Under the pieces are notes generated by a model. The model worked only from the letters and a program-made list of their open reading frames with translations. It made no database searches and was not told the origin of the DNA. From NCBI RefSeq assembly GCF_049615385.1, contig NZ_JBMZFL010000002.1: a stretch of DNA of 64,000 bases; one strand, given 5' to 3'. The stretch comes from Aequoribacter sp049615385 (GTDB taxonomy: Bacteria; Pseudomonadota; Gammaproteobacteria; Pseudomonadales; Halieaceae). Shown here piece by piece: positions 54,037 to 63,681 of the stretch. Made by a program: the position numbers and the translations under genes. Each line of letters starts with the position of its first letter. Within the stretch, counting starts at the first letter, position 1.

Positions 54037-55877
54037 CCGTTGATCTTGCTGAGATCTCGTACGGCGCCTTTGTCTGCGCTGGTCACCATCGACGCGTAAA
54101 CCTTTAATGCAGTGCTGACCATACGAGGGCGCTCTTGCGCTGGCTGCCAACCGTTGGCTTTGGCGTCCATCGCTGCGCGCCGTTCGGCGATCGTCGCTTC
54201 GTCGACACGCAGGTTGATAGAGCGTTCCGGGATATTAATGTCGACGATGTCGCCCGGCTCGATGAGAGCAATGGCTCCACCCGAGGCAGCTTCTGGCGAT
54301 ACGTGGCCAATCGATAGTCCTGAAGTCCCGCCTGAAAACCGCCCATCGGTTAGCAGCGCGCATACCTTACCCAAGCCTTTCGACTTTAAGTAGCTTGTTG
54401 GGTAGAGCATTTCTTGCATGCCCGGACCGCCGCGAGGTCCCTCGTAGCGAATGACTACAACATCGCCAGGTTTGACTTCGTCGTTCAAGATGGCGTCTAC
54501 GGCGGCATCCTGTGACTCGCACACAAAGGCTGGGCCCGAGAATACCAAGATGCTTTCATCAACGCCGGATGTTTTAACCACACAGCCGTCTTCGGCAATA
54601 TTACCTGTCAGTACGGCAAGACCGCCTTCTAATGAGAAGGCACTTTCGATGCGACGGATACAGCCGTTATCACGGTCGGCATCAAGGCTCGTCCAGCGAG
54701 TGTCTTGGCTAAATGCAGTTTGAGTGGGAATGCCTGCAGGACCCGCCTTGAAGAAGGTTTTTACCGCTTCGGAGTCGGTCTGCATGATATCCCACTCTGC
54801 TAGCGCCTCGGCTAGGCTTGGGCTGTGCACGGTGGCGCATTGATCATGTAATAAGCCTGCGCGCTGCAATTCGCCAAGGATGCCGTAAACGCCCCCGGCG
54901 CGATGCACATCTTCCATGTGATACAGCGGCGTATTGGGTGCGACCTTACAGAGCTGGGGTACTCGTCGGGACAGTTCGTCGATGTGCCCCATATTGAAAT
55001 CGAGCTCGGCTTCTTGTGCCGCCGCCAATAAATGCAGGATGGTATTGGTAGACCCGCCCATGGCGATATCTAGGCTCATGGCGTTTTCAAATGCGGCAAA
55101 ATTGGCGATATCGCGTGGTAATAAGTCAGCCTCATTGCCCTCGTAGTGGCGCTTAGTAATATCGACAATTAGCCGGCCTGCGCGCAGAAACAATTGTTCT
55201 CTATCTGCATGGGTTGCTAACAAAGAGCCGTTACCGGGCAGGCTAAGGCCTAAGGCCTCAGTCAGACAGTTCATAGAGTTGGCGGTAAACATACCCGAGC
55301 AAGAGCCGCAGGTGGGGCACGCTGAGCGCTCGTACTCGGCGACTTTTTCGTCGCTTGCCGAGCTGTCAGCGGCGATCACCATGGCATCGACCAGATCGAG
55401 CTTGTTCTCCGACAGTTTGGTTTTGCCCGCTTCCATTGGGCCACCCGAGACGAACACTACAGGAATATTTAATCGCATGGCAGCGTTTAGCATTCCCGGT
55501 GTAATTTTATCGCAGTTGGAAATACACACCATGGCGTCGGCGCAGTGCGCATTAACCATGTATTCGACCGAGTCGGTGATCACGTCGCGAGAGGGCAAGC
55601 TGTACAGCATGCCGTCGTGACCCATGGCAATACCATCGTCTACTGCGATCGTATTAAATTCTTTAGCCACACCGCCTGCGGCTTCGATCTCGCGAGCGAC
55701 TAATTGCCCAAGATCTTTAAGGTGTACGTGTCCGGGTACAAACTGGGTAAAGGAGTTGACCACCGCGATAATGGGCTTCTGGAAATCTTCATCTTTCATG
55801 CCCGTGGCGCGCCAAAGTGCGCGGGCGCCGGCCATATTGCGGCCTTGGGTACTGGTGCTAGATCGGTAGACAGGCAT
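54033..55877 (-). CDS. ilvD: Dihydroxy-acid dehydratase
   Basis: A 614-residue iron-sulfur enzyme of isoleucine/valine synthesis. Cluster cysteines occur in CISNCDKITPGML and CPTCGSCSGMFTANSMN; the C-terminal TDGRFSGGTSGLSIGHVSPE is diagnostic. The ATG at 55877 is chosen because the protein then starts MPVYRSSTSTQGRN, and GAGGA is seven bases upstream; this ribosome site overlaps the argA stop codon. It is translated from the same strand as argE-argA. Confidence 0.96.
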   Translation of the reverse strand: MPVYRSSTSTQGRNMAGARALWRATGMKDEDFQKPIIAVVNSFTQFVPGHVHLKDLGQLVAREIEAAGGVAKEFNTIAVDDGIAMGHDGMLYSLPSRDVITDSVEYMVNAHCADAMVCISNCDKITPGMLNAAMRLNIPVVFVSGGPMEAGKTKLSENKLDLVDAMVIAADSSASDEKVAEYERSACPTCGSCSGMFTANSMNCLTEALGLSLPGNGSLLATHADREQLFLRAGRLIVDITKRHYEGNEADLLPRDIANFAAFENAMSLDIAMGGSTNTILHLLAAAQEAELDFNMGHIDELSRRVPQLCKVAPNTPLYHMEDVHRAGGVYGILGELQRAGLLHDQCATVHSPSLAEALAEWDIMQTDSEAVKTFFKAGPAGIPTQTAFSQDTRWTSLDADRDNGCIRRIESAFSLEGGLAVLTGNIAEDGCVVKTSGVDESILVFSGPAFVCESQDAAVDAILNDEVKPGDVVVIRYEGPRGGPGMQEMLYPTSYLKSKGLGKVCALLTDGRFSGGTSGLSIGHVSPEAASGGAIALIEPGDIVDINIPERSINLRVDEATIAERRAAMDAKANGWQPAQERPRMVSTALKVYASMVTSADKGAVRDLSKING

Positions 55878-55886
55878 AGTCAATCC

Positions 55887-57188
55887 TCATACAGCGAGTG
55901 GTTTTACAAAAACTTTGGAATTTCTTTGCAGGTTATAAAGTGCTTGCTTGGGTTGCGGTAGGCTAAAGCGGTCTTGCTCGCGAAAACCCTGCTCGATAAA
56001 CCAATGTGCCGTCTGTGTTGTCAATACAAACACGCTATCGAGTCTTTGTTTTTGAGCTTCTTTCTCTAGGGCGTCTAACAGTCGCTGGCCGCGATCACTG
56101 CCGCGGTAATCAGGGTGACACACAATGCAGGCGACTTCAGCGGTACTGGCCTCAGGGTAGACGTAAAGTGCGGCACAGGCGATGACACGACCATCGCGTT
56201 CAAGCACCGTGAATTGCGCGATTTCGGTTTCGAGTAACTCACGCGACCGCTTAACCAATATGCCTTCTGCCTCGAGCGGCTGCAACAGCTCTAATATGCC
56301 CCCAACGTCATCGATATTGGCTTGTCGGCATTGCTCGAATAAATTTCGGCTGACCAAAGTGCCCGCACCGTCATGGGTGAAAAGTTCGTTCAGTAAGGCG
56401 CCTTCTTGTTCAAAGCCGATGATGTGACAGCGTTCTACGCCGCCCGCGCAGGCTCGCTTTGACGCATCAAGAAGTACTCGATATTCCTTGCTGACATCGC
56501 AGTCGTTAAGCTCTGATACCGCAAGCTGACGAACGAACTGACTGCCACTATCGTGAATGGCATCGGGTGACATCAGCCAAATCAACTTATCGGCACGGCA
56601 GTCAGTCGCAACGCGAACGGCTACGTCTTCAAGCGACAAATTAAAAGACTCTCCGGTGGGCGAGTAACCTAGAGGAGGCAGCAACACTAAGTTGCTATCA
56701 TTGAGCTGGCGCGTAATGCCGGACACATCGATACGTCGGACCTTGCCTGTGTGCAAATAATCGGTGCCGTTAAGCACGCCTACGGGTTGTGCCATCACAA
56801 AATTGCCCGAGCAAACCCGAACTTTGGCCCCTTGCATGGGAGAGTTTGGTAAGCCCATAGACAGCTTGGCTTCGAGTTCATGGCGCAAACTACCTACGGT
56901 GTGTTTAATCAGTTCTAAATCCGGGGAATCGGTAATGCGCAAGTCTTGCTCGAATAAACTCGATCGACCTTCCTTTTGTAGGGTTTGATTAACCTGGGGT
57001 CGGGCCCCAAAGGCAATGACGACTCTTACGCCTAAGCTGTTGAGCAGCACCAGATCTTGCAAAATAGTGGTGAGGTGATCGCTTGCCAAACATTCGCCCG
57101 ACAGCGCCACCACAAAGGTTTTTCCTCTGTGTGCGTTGATGTAGGGTGTGGTGTTTCTAAACCACTGAATGTGCGATTGTGTCGGCAT
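55887..57188 (-). CDS. argA: Amino-acid N-acetyltransferase (N-acetylglutamate synthase)
   Basis: The first enzyme of arginine synthesis. An N-terminal amino acid kinase-like domain (about 1-290, with LLPPLGYSPTGESFNLSLED) carries arginine regulation and a C-terminal GNAT domain (about 300-430, with ACIVCHPDYRGSDRGQRLLDAL, abridged here as CHPDYRGSDRGQRLLD) binds acetyl-CoA. The ATG at 57188 fits the Pseudomonas-type N-terminus (IQWFRNTTPYINAHRGK). An ATG at 57227, two bases after the argE stop codon, is an alternative that would suit coupling. Confidence 0.92.
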   Translation of the reverse strand: MPTQSHIQWFRNTTPYINAHRGKTFVVALSGECLASDHLTTILQDLVLLNSLGVRVVIAFGARPQVNQTLQKEGRSSLFEQDLRITDSPDLELIKHTVGSLRHELEAKLSMGLPNSPMQGAKVRVCSGNFVMAQPVGVLNGTDYLHTGKVRRIDVSGITRQLNDSNLVLLPPLGYSPTGESFNLSLEDVAVRVATDCRADKLIWLMSPDAIHDSGSQFVRQLAVSELNDCDVSKEYRVLLDASKRACAGGVERCHIIGFEQEGALLNELFTHDGAGTLVSRNLFEQCRQANIDDVGGILELLQPLEAEGILVKRSRELLETEIAQFTVLERDGRVIACAALYVYPEASTAEVACIVCHPDYRGSDRGQRLLDALEKEAQKQRLDSVFVLTTQTAHWFIEQGFREQDRFSLPQPKQALYNLQRNSKVFVKPLAV

Positions 57189-57229
57189 GTGTGCATTATC
57201 GTACGATCCGTAGCGTTCGTACAGCATGC

Positions 57230-58390
57230 TTACAGGCAATAGTGCTTAATGGCGTTGCTTAGCAAGTTAATGCAGGGGTTAATCTGGTCGAACGCTAGGT
57301 ATTCGTTGGGTTGATGAGCTAAGTCAATCGAGCCTGGGCCCATCACTATGGCTTGTGCGCCCAGCGCTTTAAAAAACCCCGCTTCGGTCGCAAATAAGGC
57401 GCTGGCAGCTTTTGCGTCCGTTAGTGATTCTGCCAGGCGGACGAGGGCAGAGTCCGCACCTTCTTCAAAAGGCGGCACTGGATCCATAAGAGGTTCCCAA
57501 AGGACGTTCAAACCCGACAGCTCGCTTTCTTGCTGGCACAGCGATTGGATCCTTGCCGTAATTAAATCGGTTTTTAGCCCAGGAATTATCCGTAAGTCGA
57601 ACTGGAGCTCGCTGTGCGCGCAAATACGGTTGGGTGAGTCGCCGCCCTGAATATGCCCCAGGTTGAGGGTGGTGTACGGAACTTCAAAGGCCAAGTTTTG
57701 CTCGGCCTGCAGTTCTAGGCGCAAGGCCATCAGACCGGTGATTAAGCGATGCATGCCGTCTATGGCGTTGTTGCCAAGTGCGGGGTTGGACGAGTGCCCT
57801 GAGTGACCGTGTACAACGATACGACTCATGAGCATGCCTTTGTGCATACGAATTGGTTTTAGGTTTGTGGGTTCTCCGATAATTACGCCGTCAGCTTGGT
57901 GTATTTGCGACTTCAGCAGAGCTTTGGCGCCGTTCATAGTGCTTTCTTCATCGGCTGTGGCAATCAGTGTGAGAGGCGCGCTCAAGCTCGAGCTGTCGAA
58001 CTGTGTCGCTGCTGCCAAGGCCAGCGGGAAAAAGCCCTTCATATCACTGGTGCCTAAGCCATAAAAGCGTTGGTCTTGCTCATGAACTTGCAGCGGGTTG
58101 GTTTGCCAGCGGCCCTCATCGAAAGGCACGGTGTCGCTGTGCCCAGCAAGCACTAAACCGCCAGTGCCAGAGCCCTTGGTTGCAATTAAGTTTGCTTTGC
58201 CGGCAGCGGCGTCTACTATCTGAATTTCAGTAGAAAACCCAGCCGCTTGCGCAAAGTCGGCCAGGCGTTCGATGACTGGCAGGTTGCCTTGATCCCAAGA
58301 AGGATCGGTAGAGCTGACCGAGGAAGTCGCGATCAGCTCTTTGAGTTGATGGGTAATAAGATGGTGATCAGCACACGCTTTAGCCACCAA
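57230..58390 (-). CDS. argE: Acetylornithine deacetylase
   Basis: A 386-residue M20-family zinc hydrolase that releases ornithine from N-acetylornithine. Metal ligands are in LVLAGHSDTVPFDEGRW, GLGTSDMKGFF and ATADEESTMNGA; the dimerisation lid has HSGHSSNPALGNNAIDGMH. The frame opens at TTG (58390) and a GTG follows at 58387, either of which overlaps the end of pit. It is directly upstream of argA. ArgE instead of ArgJ means the linear arginine pathway, which fits having ArgA next to it. Confidence 0.94.
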   Translation of the reverse strand: MVAKACADHHLITHQLKELIATSSVSSTDPSWDQGNLPVIERLADFAQAAGFSTEIQIVDAAAGKANLIATKGSGTGGLVLAGHSDTVPFDEGRWQTNPLQVHEQDQRFYGLGTSDMKGFFPLALAAATQFDSSSLSAPLTLIATADEESTMNGAKALLKSQIHQADGVIIGEPTNLKPIRMHKGMLMSRIVVHGHSGHSSNPALGNNAIDGMHRLITGLMALRLELQAEQNLAFEVPYTTLNLGHIQGGDSPNRICAHSELQFDLRIIPGLKTDLITARIQSLCQQESELSGLNVLWEPLMDPVPPFEEGADSALVRLAESLTDAKAASALFATEAGFFKALGAQAIVMGPGSIDLAHQPNEYLAFDQINPCINLLSNAIKHYCL

Positions 58391-59663
58391 ACAGCCCTTT
58401 GAAGAAGAAAAAGAACACTATAGATAGTAACGCACCGGCGGGTAGAGTGACGATCCAAGAAGCGAAGATCGAGCCCACCACACGCAAATCAATTGCCCCA
58501 ATGCCGCGCGCCAAACCGACGCCTAATACCGCGCCCACCAAAGTGTGAGTCGTCGAGATAGGAAGGCCTGTCGCTGATGCAAACACCACAGTGGTCGCTG
58601 CGCCCAATTCGGCGGCAAAACCACGGCTGGGAGTGAGTTCGGTAATTTTTCTACCGATTGTCTGGATGACGCGCCAGCCATAGGTCGCAAGGCCGATCAC
58701 AATACCGACTGCACCGGTTAGCAAAATCCACCAAGGCATCGCCGACTTGGTTGCGATTTCACCGCCTGATTGAACGATACCAGCGATTGCAGCCAGTGGG
58801 CCCACTGCGTTGGCGACATCGTTAGAGCCATGAGCAAAGGCCATGGAGCATGCGGTGAATATCATTAGCACGGCGAAGATTCGCTCGATATCTGCCGATG
58901 TTGCTTCGGCTTGGCTATTTTTGCGGTGAATGCGGTTTAACATTTGTGCTCCGATCAGAGCCACAATAATTCCAATCAACGCGGCGACGGGCAGCGCGTT
59001 AGCGAAGCTGCTAGAGAACCCCATGTCCACTTTGATGCCAACGTGTTTCAGGCCTTTGGTCAGGGTCACCATAGCGATCATGAAGCCCACTAGGAACATG
59101 TAAAAGGGCACGTATTTTTTGGCGCGGTGAAACGCGTCGTCACGGTCGAGTATCAATGCTCGAACGCTGGTGAACAGCAAGTACGAAATTGTGCCTGCGA
59201 CCAGCGGTGAGACGACCCAGCTTGCGACAATTGTGCCGATCTTTGGCCACGCTACCGAGTCCATTGAAATGCCGACCGCAGCAAATCCAACGATAGCACC
59301 GATAATAGAGTGCGTTGTGGATACCGGCCATCCTTTAATGCTGGCGATCAGTAGCCACGTTCCGGCCGCAAGTAATGCTGACATCATCCCATAGACCAGC
59401 AGATGGCTTTGCCCCTCGAAGGCGGCGGGGTCAATGATGCCTTTACGGATGGTATCCGTGACGGCACCACCCGCTAAGTAAGCACCCGCAAACTCGAAAA
59501 TCATCGCGATCAGAATTGCTTGCGTCAGGGTAATGGCTTTAGAGCCCACGGAGGTGCCCATCGCATTAGCCACATCGTTCGCGCCAATACCCCAGGCCAT
59601 AAAGAAACCGAAGACGCACGCAATAATCAGCAGCATTGAGCCGTAATTTTGAATAATTTCCAC
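58380..59663 (-). CDS. pit: Inorganic phosphate transporter, PiT family
   Basis: A 427-residue membrane protein with two homologous halves, each with a PiT signature: GANDVANAMGTSVGS near residue 27 and GSNDVANAVGPLAA near residue 280. A cytoplasmic loop lies between. It is a low-affinity metal-phosphate symporter. The last 11 bases overlap the argE start. A possible Pho box is in its upstream region. Confidence 0.93.
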   Translation of the reverse strand: MEIIQNYGSMLLIIACVFGFFMAWGIGANDVANAMGTSVGSKAITLTQAILIAMIFEFAGAYLAGGAVTDTIRKGIIDPAAFEGQSHLLVYGMMSALLAAGTWLLIASIKGWPVSTTHSIIGAIVGFAAVGISMDSVAWPKIGTIVASWVVSPLVAGTISYLLFTSVRALILDRDDAFHRAKKYVPFYMFLVGFMIAMVTLTKGLKHVGIKVDMGFSSSFANALPVAALIGIIVALIGAQMLNRIHRKNSQAEATSADIERIFAVLMIFTACSMAFAHGSNDVANAVGPLAAIAGIVQSGGEIATKSAMPWWILLTGAVGIVIGLATYGWRVIQTIGRKITELTPSRGFAAELGAATTVVFASATGLPISTTHTLVGAVLGVGLARGIGAIDLRVVGSIFASWIVTLPAGALLSIVFFFFFKGLFGG

Positions 59664-59735
59664 GGAGTTTCCTCTTTTCGTTTGATTTAGGTGCTCGGCA
59701 CGTGAGCGATGACTGATGGTTGAATTTTACCTGCT

Positions 59736-59758
59736 GTTATATGACATTATTGTTACAG
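59736..59758 (-). promoter_or_regulatory. Weak candidate Pho box upstream of pit
   Basis: On the minus strand CTGTAACAATA is followed directly by ATGTCATATAA, two 11-base units resembling PhoB half-sites (consensus CTGTCAT plus AT-rich spacer). The first unit deviates at one core position. The site lies about 75-95 bases upstream of the pit start codon. Confidence 0.3.
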
Positions 59759-59922
59759 TGTGACAGGTTTGCAGCGAACTTCTTTCCGCTTTCCCAAAAA
59801 TTAGCCGCAGTATAGGCAATGCCTTGCGCTGTGTCACACTCAAATAAGATTAGTTTAAAATCGGTGGCTCATTTCAGAGTCAGGGCATAGCATAGAGCTA
59901 CAGCTCTTTAACGGACGTTTCG

Positions 59923-62736
59923 ATGGACAATACGCTTCACAACTTGCTGACACTCGTGGATCAAAGTTGCGCCGCCAGCGGCAAAGCCCTGCGAGATTTT
60001 GAGCTCGAAGCGTGGCGTCAAGCCCTAGCCTGCAGTCCGTATTTGTTGACGACGGTGAGTCAGCATTGGGCGTGGGTCGAGACGGATTTTGCGCGAACTC
60101 GTTGGTCAAAACCACTCGTTTGGCAAGACTTGGAAGGGCTTTTGGAGGGTCTCAAACACCAGGGATTTGACATCGATGCGCAGCTGCGCAAGTTGCGCAA
60201 CCGCGTTATGATGCGACTGATTTGGCGTGACTTCTCACGCCAATGCAGGGCTCAAGAGACGGTGCAACAAGTCTCGTTGCTAGCCGAATTCTGCATTCAC
60301 ACTGCTGTCGCTTGCGCCGAGCAAGAGTTGCGCGAACGTTTTGGCCAACCGATCGGTGCCGACTCAGGCAATGTGCAGAAATTAGTGACTTTAGCCATGG
60401 GCAAGCTCGGCGCTTGCGAGCTCAATCTGTCATCGGATATTGATCTCATCTTTGTTTATCCACAAAGCGGTCAGACTGAGGGCGGTCGCAAAAGTGTCTC
60501 TAACCAAGAGTACTTTATTAAAGTCGGGCAGCGCGTCATCACTCTGCTCGACAAGGTCACCGTCGACGGCTTTGTTTTTCGAGTCGATATGCGCCTGAGG
60601 CCTTATGGAGACAGTGGGCCCTTGGTCATGAATTTCTCGGCGTTCGAGGCGTACTATCAAGATCAGGGGCGAGATTGGGAGCGCTATGCCATGATCAAGG
60701 CGCGCGCTCTAACGGGTGATGCAGCAGATGTTGCCTACTTAGAATCTATGCTTCGTCCTTTTGTGTTTCGCCGCTACGTCGACTTTAGCGTGATTGAATC
60801 CCTGCGCGAGATGAAGCGGATGATTTCCGAGCAGGTGATTCGCAAGGGTTTGCAAAACGACGTAAAACTGGGTCCTGGTGGTATTCGCGAGGTCGAGTTC
60901 ATTGGCCAATGTTTTCAGCTGATTCGCGGCGGTCGCGACGCACCCCTGCGCTGCAGAGGTCTAATGGATGCCCTCAGCGCAAGCGAGCAATTGGGTTGCC
61001 TACCCGCTGACGCGGTAAGTGAGCTTCGCGACGCTTACTGGTTTTTGCGTGACTCTGAGCATGCCATTCAGGGCTATCAAGATCGGCAAACACAGCGCTT
61101 GCCCGAAGACCCCGACGCTCAAGCAAGTCTGAGCCGAATCATGGGTTTTCAGGCGTTTGAGGATTACCTTGTTGCACTAAACGCGCATCGATCCAGGGTG
61201 AGTCGGCATTTTATCGACCTGATTGCACCTGCCAATGAAGAAGATGAGAGCAGCAAGCGGACTTGGTTTTGGGATGATTTAGATCTTGAACAAATTGCTG
61301 CGTTGGGTTTCGACGACCCCGCTGCTGTCAGCGCGGCCCTAGAGCGTCTAACGCAATCAGCCATCGTGCGCACTCTGCAGGTAGAGCCTCGACGGCGACT
61401 TGACCTTGCTATGCCAAAACTGTTGGAAGTCTGCGCGCGGCAGTCCAACGCATCAGGCACAGTGGTGCGCCTTGTCCCAATGATCGAGGCAGTACTGCGA
61501 CGCAGCGCTTATTTGCTGCTACTGATTGAAAATCCCGGTGCGCTCAATGAGTTGGTGCGCTTGTGCGCTGCAAGCCCATGGATTGCGAAGCAGTTGTCAC
61601 TGCGTCCCGCGCTGCTCGATGAGTTGCTTGATCTAGAGCACTTATATCAAGCGCCCGATAAGCACGTATTGGAGCGCGATTTAGCCCTGCAGATGCGCGC
61701 CATACCCATGGATGATTTAGAGGCGCAAATGGACGCGCTGCGCTACTTCAAGGCTGCTCAGGTCTTGCGCGTGGCCGCCAGCGAAATCGGTGGTTTTTTA
61801 CCTTTGATGAAAGTGAGCGATAAGCTGACCTTTATCGCCGAAGTCATTCTGGAATGGACTGTCAACGTGGCGTGGACAGATTTGACCAACAAACACGGCA
61901 AACCCTGCCATCTGACCGAAGGCACAGGCTTTTGTGTTGTCGCGTATGGCAAGCTCGGCGGTTTAGAGCTTAACTACTCGTCCGATTTAGATTTGGTGTT
62001 TTTGTACGACGCGCCCGCTCAGGGCATGACCGATGGCGACAAACCCATCGATTGCGCGAGGTTCTATACTCGCTTGGGTCAGCGCGTTATTCATATGCTC
62101 GAAACGCGTATGAGCTTGGGGGTGCTGTACGAGGTGGATATGCGTCTGCGTCCCTCGGGTAACTCGGGTTTATTAGTATCGTCTTTTGCGGCCTTCGAAC
62201 GTTACCAATTAGAAGAGGCTTGGACATGGGAACATCAAGCTCTAAGCCGGGCTCGCGCTGTCGCAGGCGACTTGAGTCTTGCTCACGCCTTTCAAGCAAT
62301 ACGTTTGACCGTGATGGGGCAGGCGCGGGACAAAGTTGCTCTTTCGGACGAAGTGCAGTCTATGCGCCAAAAAATGCGCGAAAATTTAGATACTGACATA
62401 AAAGGTGACACCTTTAATCTGAAACATGGATTTGGAGGTATCGTTGACATCGAATTTATGGTGCAATACGCGCTCTTAGCGCTGTCGGCAAAACACCCAT
62501 CACTGGCGAAATACACCGATAACATTCGCCAACTTGAAGCACTGGCGAGCTCGGGTCTGATAAGCGCGGAAACAGCAAACACATTGAGCCAAGCGTACTT
62601 GGCGTATCGCTCCGACACCCATGAGTGTGCTCTGCAAGAAGAGCCAGCCAAAGTGTCGGGTGCGCAGTGGGATAAGCATAGACAGGCAGTCGGCCTAATA
62701 TGGGGCGATTGGTTTAACAGCAAACGTTGGGAGTAA
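59923..62736 (+). CDS. glnE: Bifunctional glutamine synthetase adenylyltransferase/deadenylase
   Basis: A 937-residue enzyme that adenylylates and deadenylylates glutamine synthetase in response to PII. The two nucleotidyltransferase domains each show the GKLG...SSDxDL motif: MGKLGACELNLSSDIDL (near 160-176) and YGKLGGLELNYSSDLDL (near 675-691). The PII-responsive region lies between. Length is normal. The gene is followed by ilvE after three bases. Confidence 0.96.
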   Translation: MDNTLHNLLTLVDQSCAASGKALRDFELEAWRQALACSPYLLTTVSQHWAWVETDFARTRWSKPLVWQDLEGLLEGLKHQGFDIDAQLRKLRNRVMMRLIWRDFSRQCRAQETVQQVSLLAEFCIHTAVACAEQELRERFGQPIGADSGNVQKLVTLAMGKLGACELNLSSDIDLIFVYPQSGQTEGGRKSVSNQEYFIKVGQRVITLLDKVTVDGFVFRVDMRLRPYGDSGPLVMNFSAFEAYYQDQGRDWERYAMIKARALTGDAADVAYLESMLRPFVFRRYVDFSVIESLREMKRMISEQVIRKGLQNDVKLGPGGIREVEFIGQCFQLIRGGRDAPLRCRGLMDALSASEQLGCLPADAVSELRDAYWFLRDSEHAIQGYQDRQTQRLPEDPDAQASLSRIMGFQAFEDYLVALNAHRSRVSRHFIDLIAPANEEDESSKRTWFWDDLDLEQIAALGFDDPAAVSAALERLTQSAIVRTLQVEPRRRLDLAMPKLLEVCARQSNASGTVVRLVPMIEAVLRRSAYLLLLIENPGALNELVRLCAASPWIAKQLSLRPALLDELLDLEHLYQAPDKHVLERDLALQMRAIPMDDLEAQMDALRYFKAAQVLRVAASEIGGFLPLMKVSDKLTFIAEVILEWTVNVAWTDLTNKHGKPCHLTEGTGFCVVAYGKLGGLELNYSSDLDLVFLYDAPAQGMTDGDKPIDCARFYTRLGQRVIHMLETRMSLGVLYEVDMRLRPSGNSGLLVSSFAAFERYQLEEAWTWEHQALSRARAVAGDLSLAHAFQAIRLTVMGQARDKVALSDEVQSMRQKMRENLDTDIKGDTFNLKHGFGGIVDIEFMVQYALLALSAKHPSLAKYTDNIRQLEALASSGLISAETANTLSQAYLAYRSDTHECALQEEPAKVSGAQWDKHRQAVGLIWGDWFNSKRWE

Positions 62737-62739
62737 ACA

Positions 62740-63666
62740 ATGGATTTCTCGGAGCGCGAGGGTGTTATCTGGTTGGACGGTGAGCTAAGACCGTGGAAAG
62801 ACGCCAAAGTACACGTGCTGACTCATACTTTACATTACGGTTTGGGTGTATTCGAAGGCGTACGCGCCTACCACACGCAAGAGCGTGGAACCTGCATCTT
62901 TAAACTCAAAGAACACACCAAGCGCCTATTTAATTCGGCAAAAATCTTGATGATGGATATGCCATTCGATCAAGACACGATCAACGAGGCGCAGCGCCTG
63001 GTTGTTCGTGAAAACGGCTTGCCCGAAGCTTACCTGCGCCCAATGTGCTTTTTGGGATCAGAAGGCATGGGCCTACGCGCTGACAAGTTAGCGACGCACG
63101 TCATGGTCGCCGCTTGGGATTGGCCCTCTTATATGGATCCCGAAGCCCGCAACCGCGGTATTAAAGTCAGAACGTCATCGTATACGCGTCACCACGTCAA
63201 CATTGCCATGTGTAAAGCCAAAGCAAACGGGCAGTACATCAACTCGATGTTAGCCTTGCGCGAGGCTATTGAAAGCGGCGCCGAGGAGGCTTTATTGCTG
63301 GACAATGAGGGCTACGTGGCAGAGGGTAGCGGCGAAAACTTCTTTATGGTGAAAAACGGTGTTTTATACACCCCAGAGTTAACCTCGTGCCTGGACGGTA
63401 TTACCCGCGCCACAGTGATCGAGCTGGCTAATGAGCTAGGGATTACTGTGCGCGAGAAGCGCATTACCCGCGACGAAGTCTACATCTGCGATGAGGCCTT
63501 CTTTACAGGAACCGCGGCGGAAGTGGTACCCATTCGTGAGCTCGATGGCCGAGCAGTTGGTGAAGGCAGCCGTGGTCCCATTACCGAGCAATTGCAAGCC
63601 ATGTATTTTGATTCGGTGCGCGGTAAGCGCAGCCAAAACCCACAGTGGTTAACTGAAGTCGTGTAA
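62740..63666 (+). CDS. ilvE: Branched-chain amino acid aminotransferase
   Basis: A 308-residue fold-type IV PLP enzyme that carries out the last step of valine, leucine and isoleucine synthesis. VFEGVRAYHT, the PLP-lysine region CKAKANGQYINSML, EGSGENFFMV and FFTGTAAEVVPI are all family blocks. It is three bases after glnE, so it is likely cotranscribed with it. Confidence 0.96.
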   Translation: MDFSEREGVIWLDGELRPWKDAKVHVLTHTLHYGLGVFEGVRAYHTQERGTCIFKLKEHTKRLFNSAKILMMDMPFDQDTINEAQRLVVRENGLPEAYLRPMCFLGSEGMGLRADKLATHVMVAAWDWPSYMDPEARNRGIKVRTSSYTRHHVNIAMCKAKANGQYINSMLALREAIESGAEEALLLDNEGYVAEGSGENFFMVKNGVLYTPELTSCLDGITRATVIELANELGITVREKRITRDEVYICDEAFFTGTAAEVVPIRELDGRAVGEGSRGPITEQLQAMYFDSVRGKRSQNPQWLTEVV

Positions 63667-63681
63667 TAAGCGGAGGTGGCT

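Noticed and set aside
62292..62807. A 171-codon minus-strand frame across the glnE-ilvE junction
   Set aside because: Both host genes are certain and tightly spaced; the frame has no motif.
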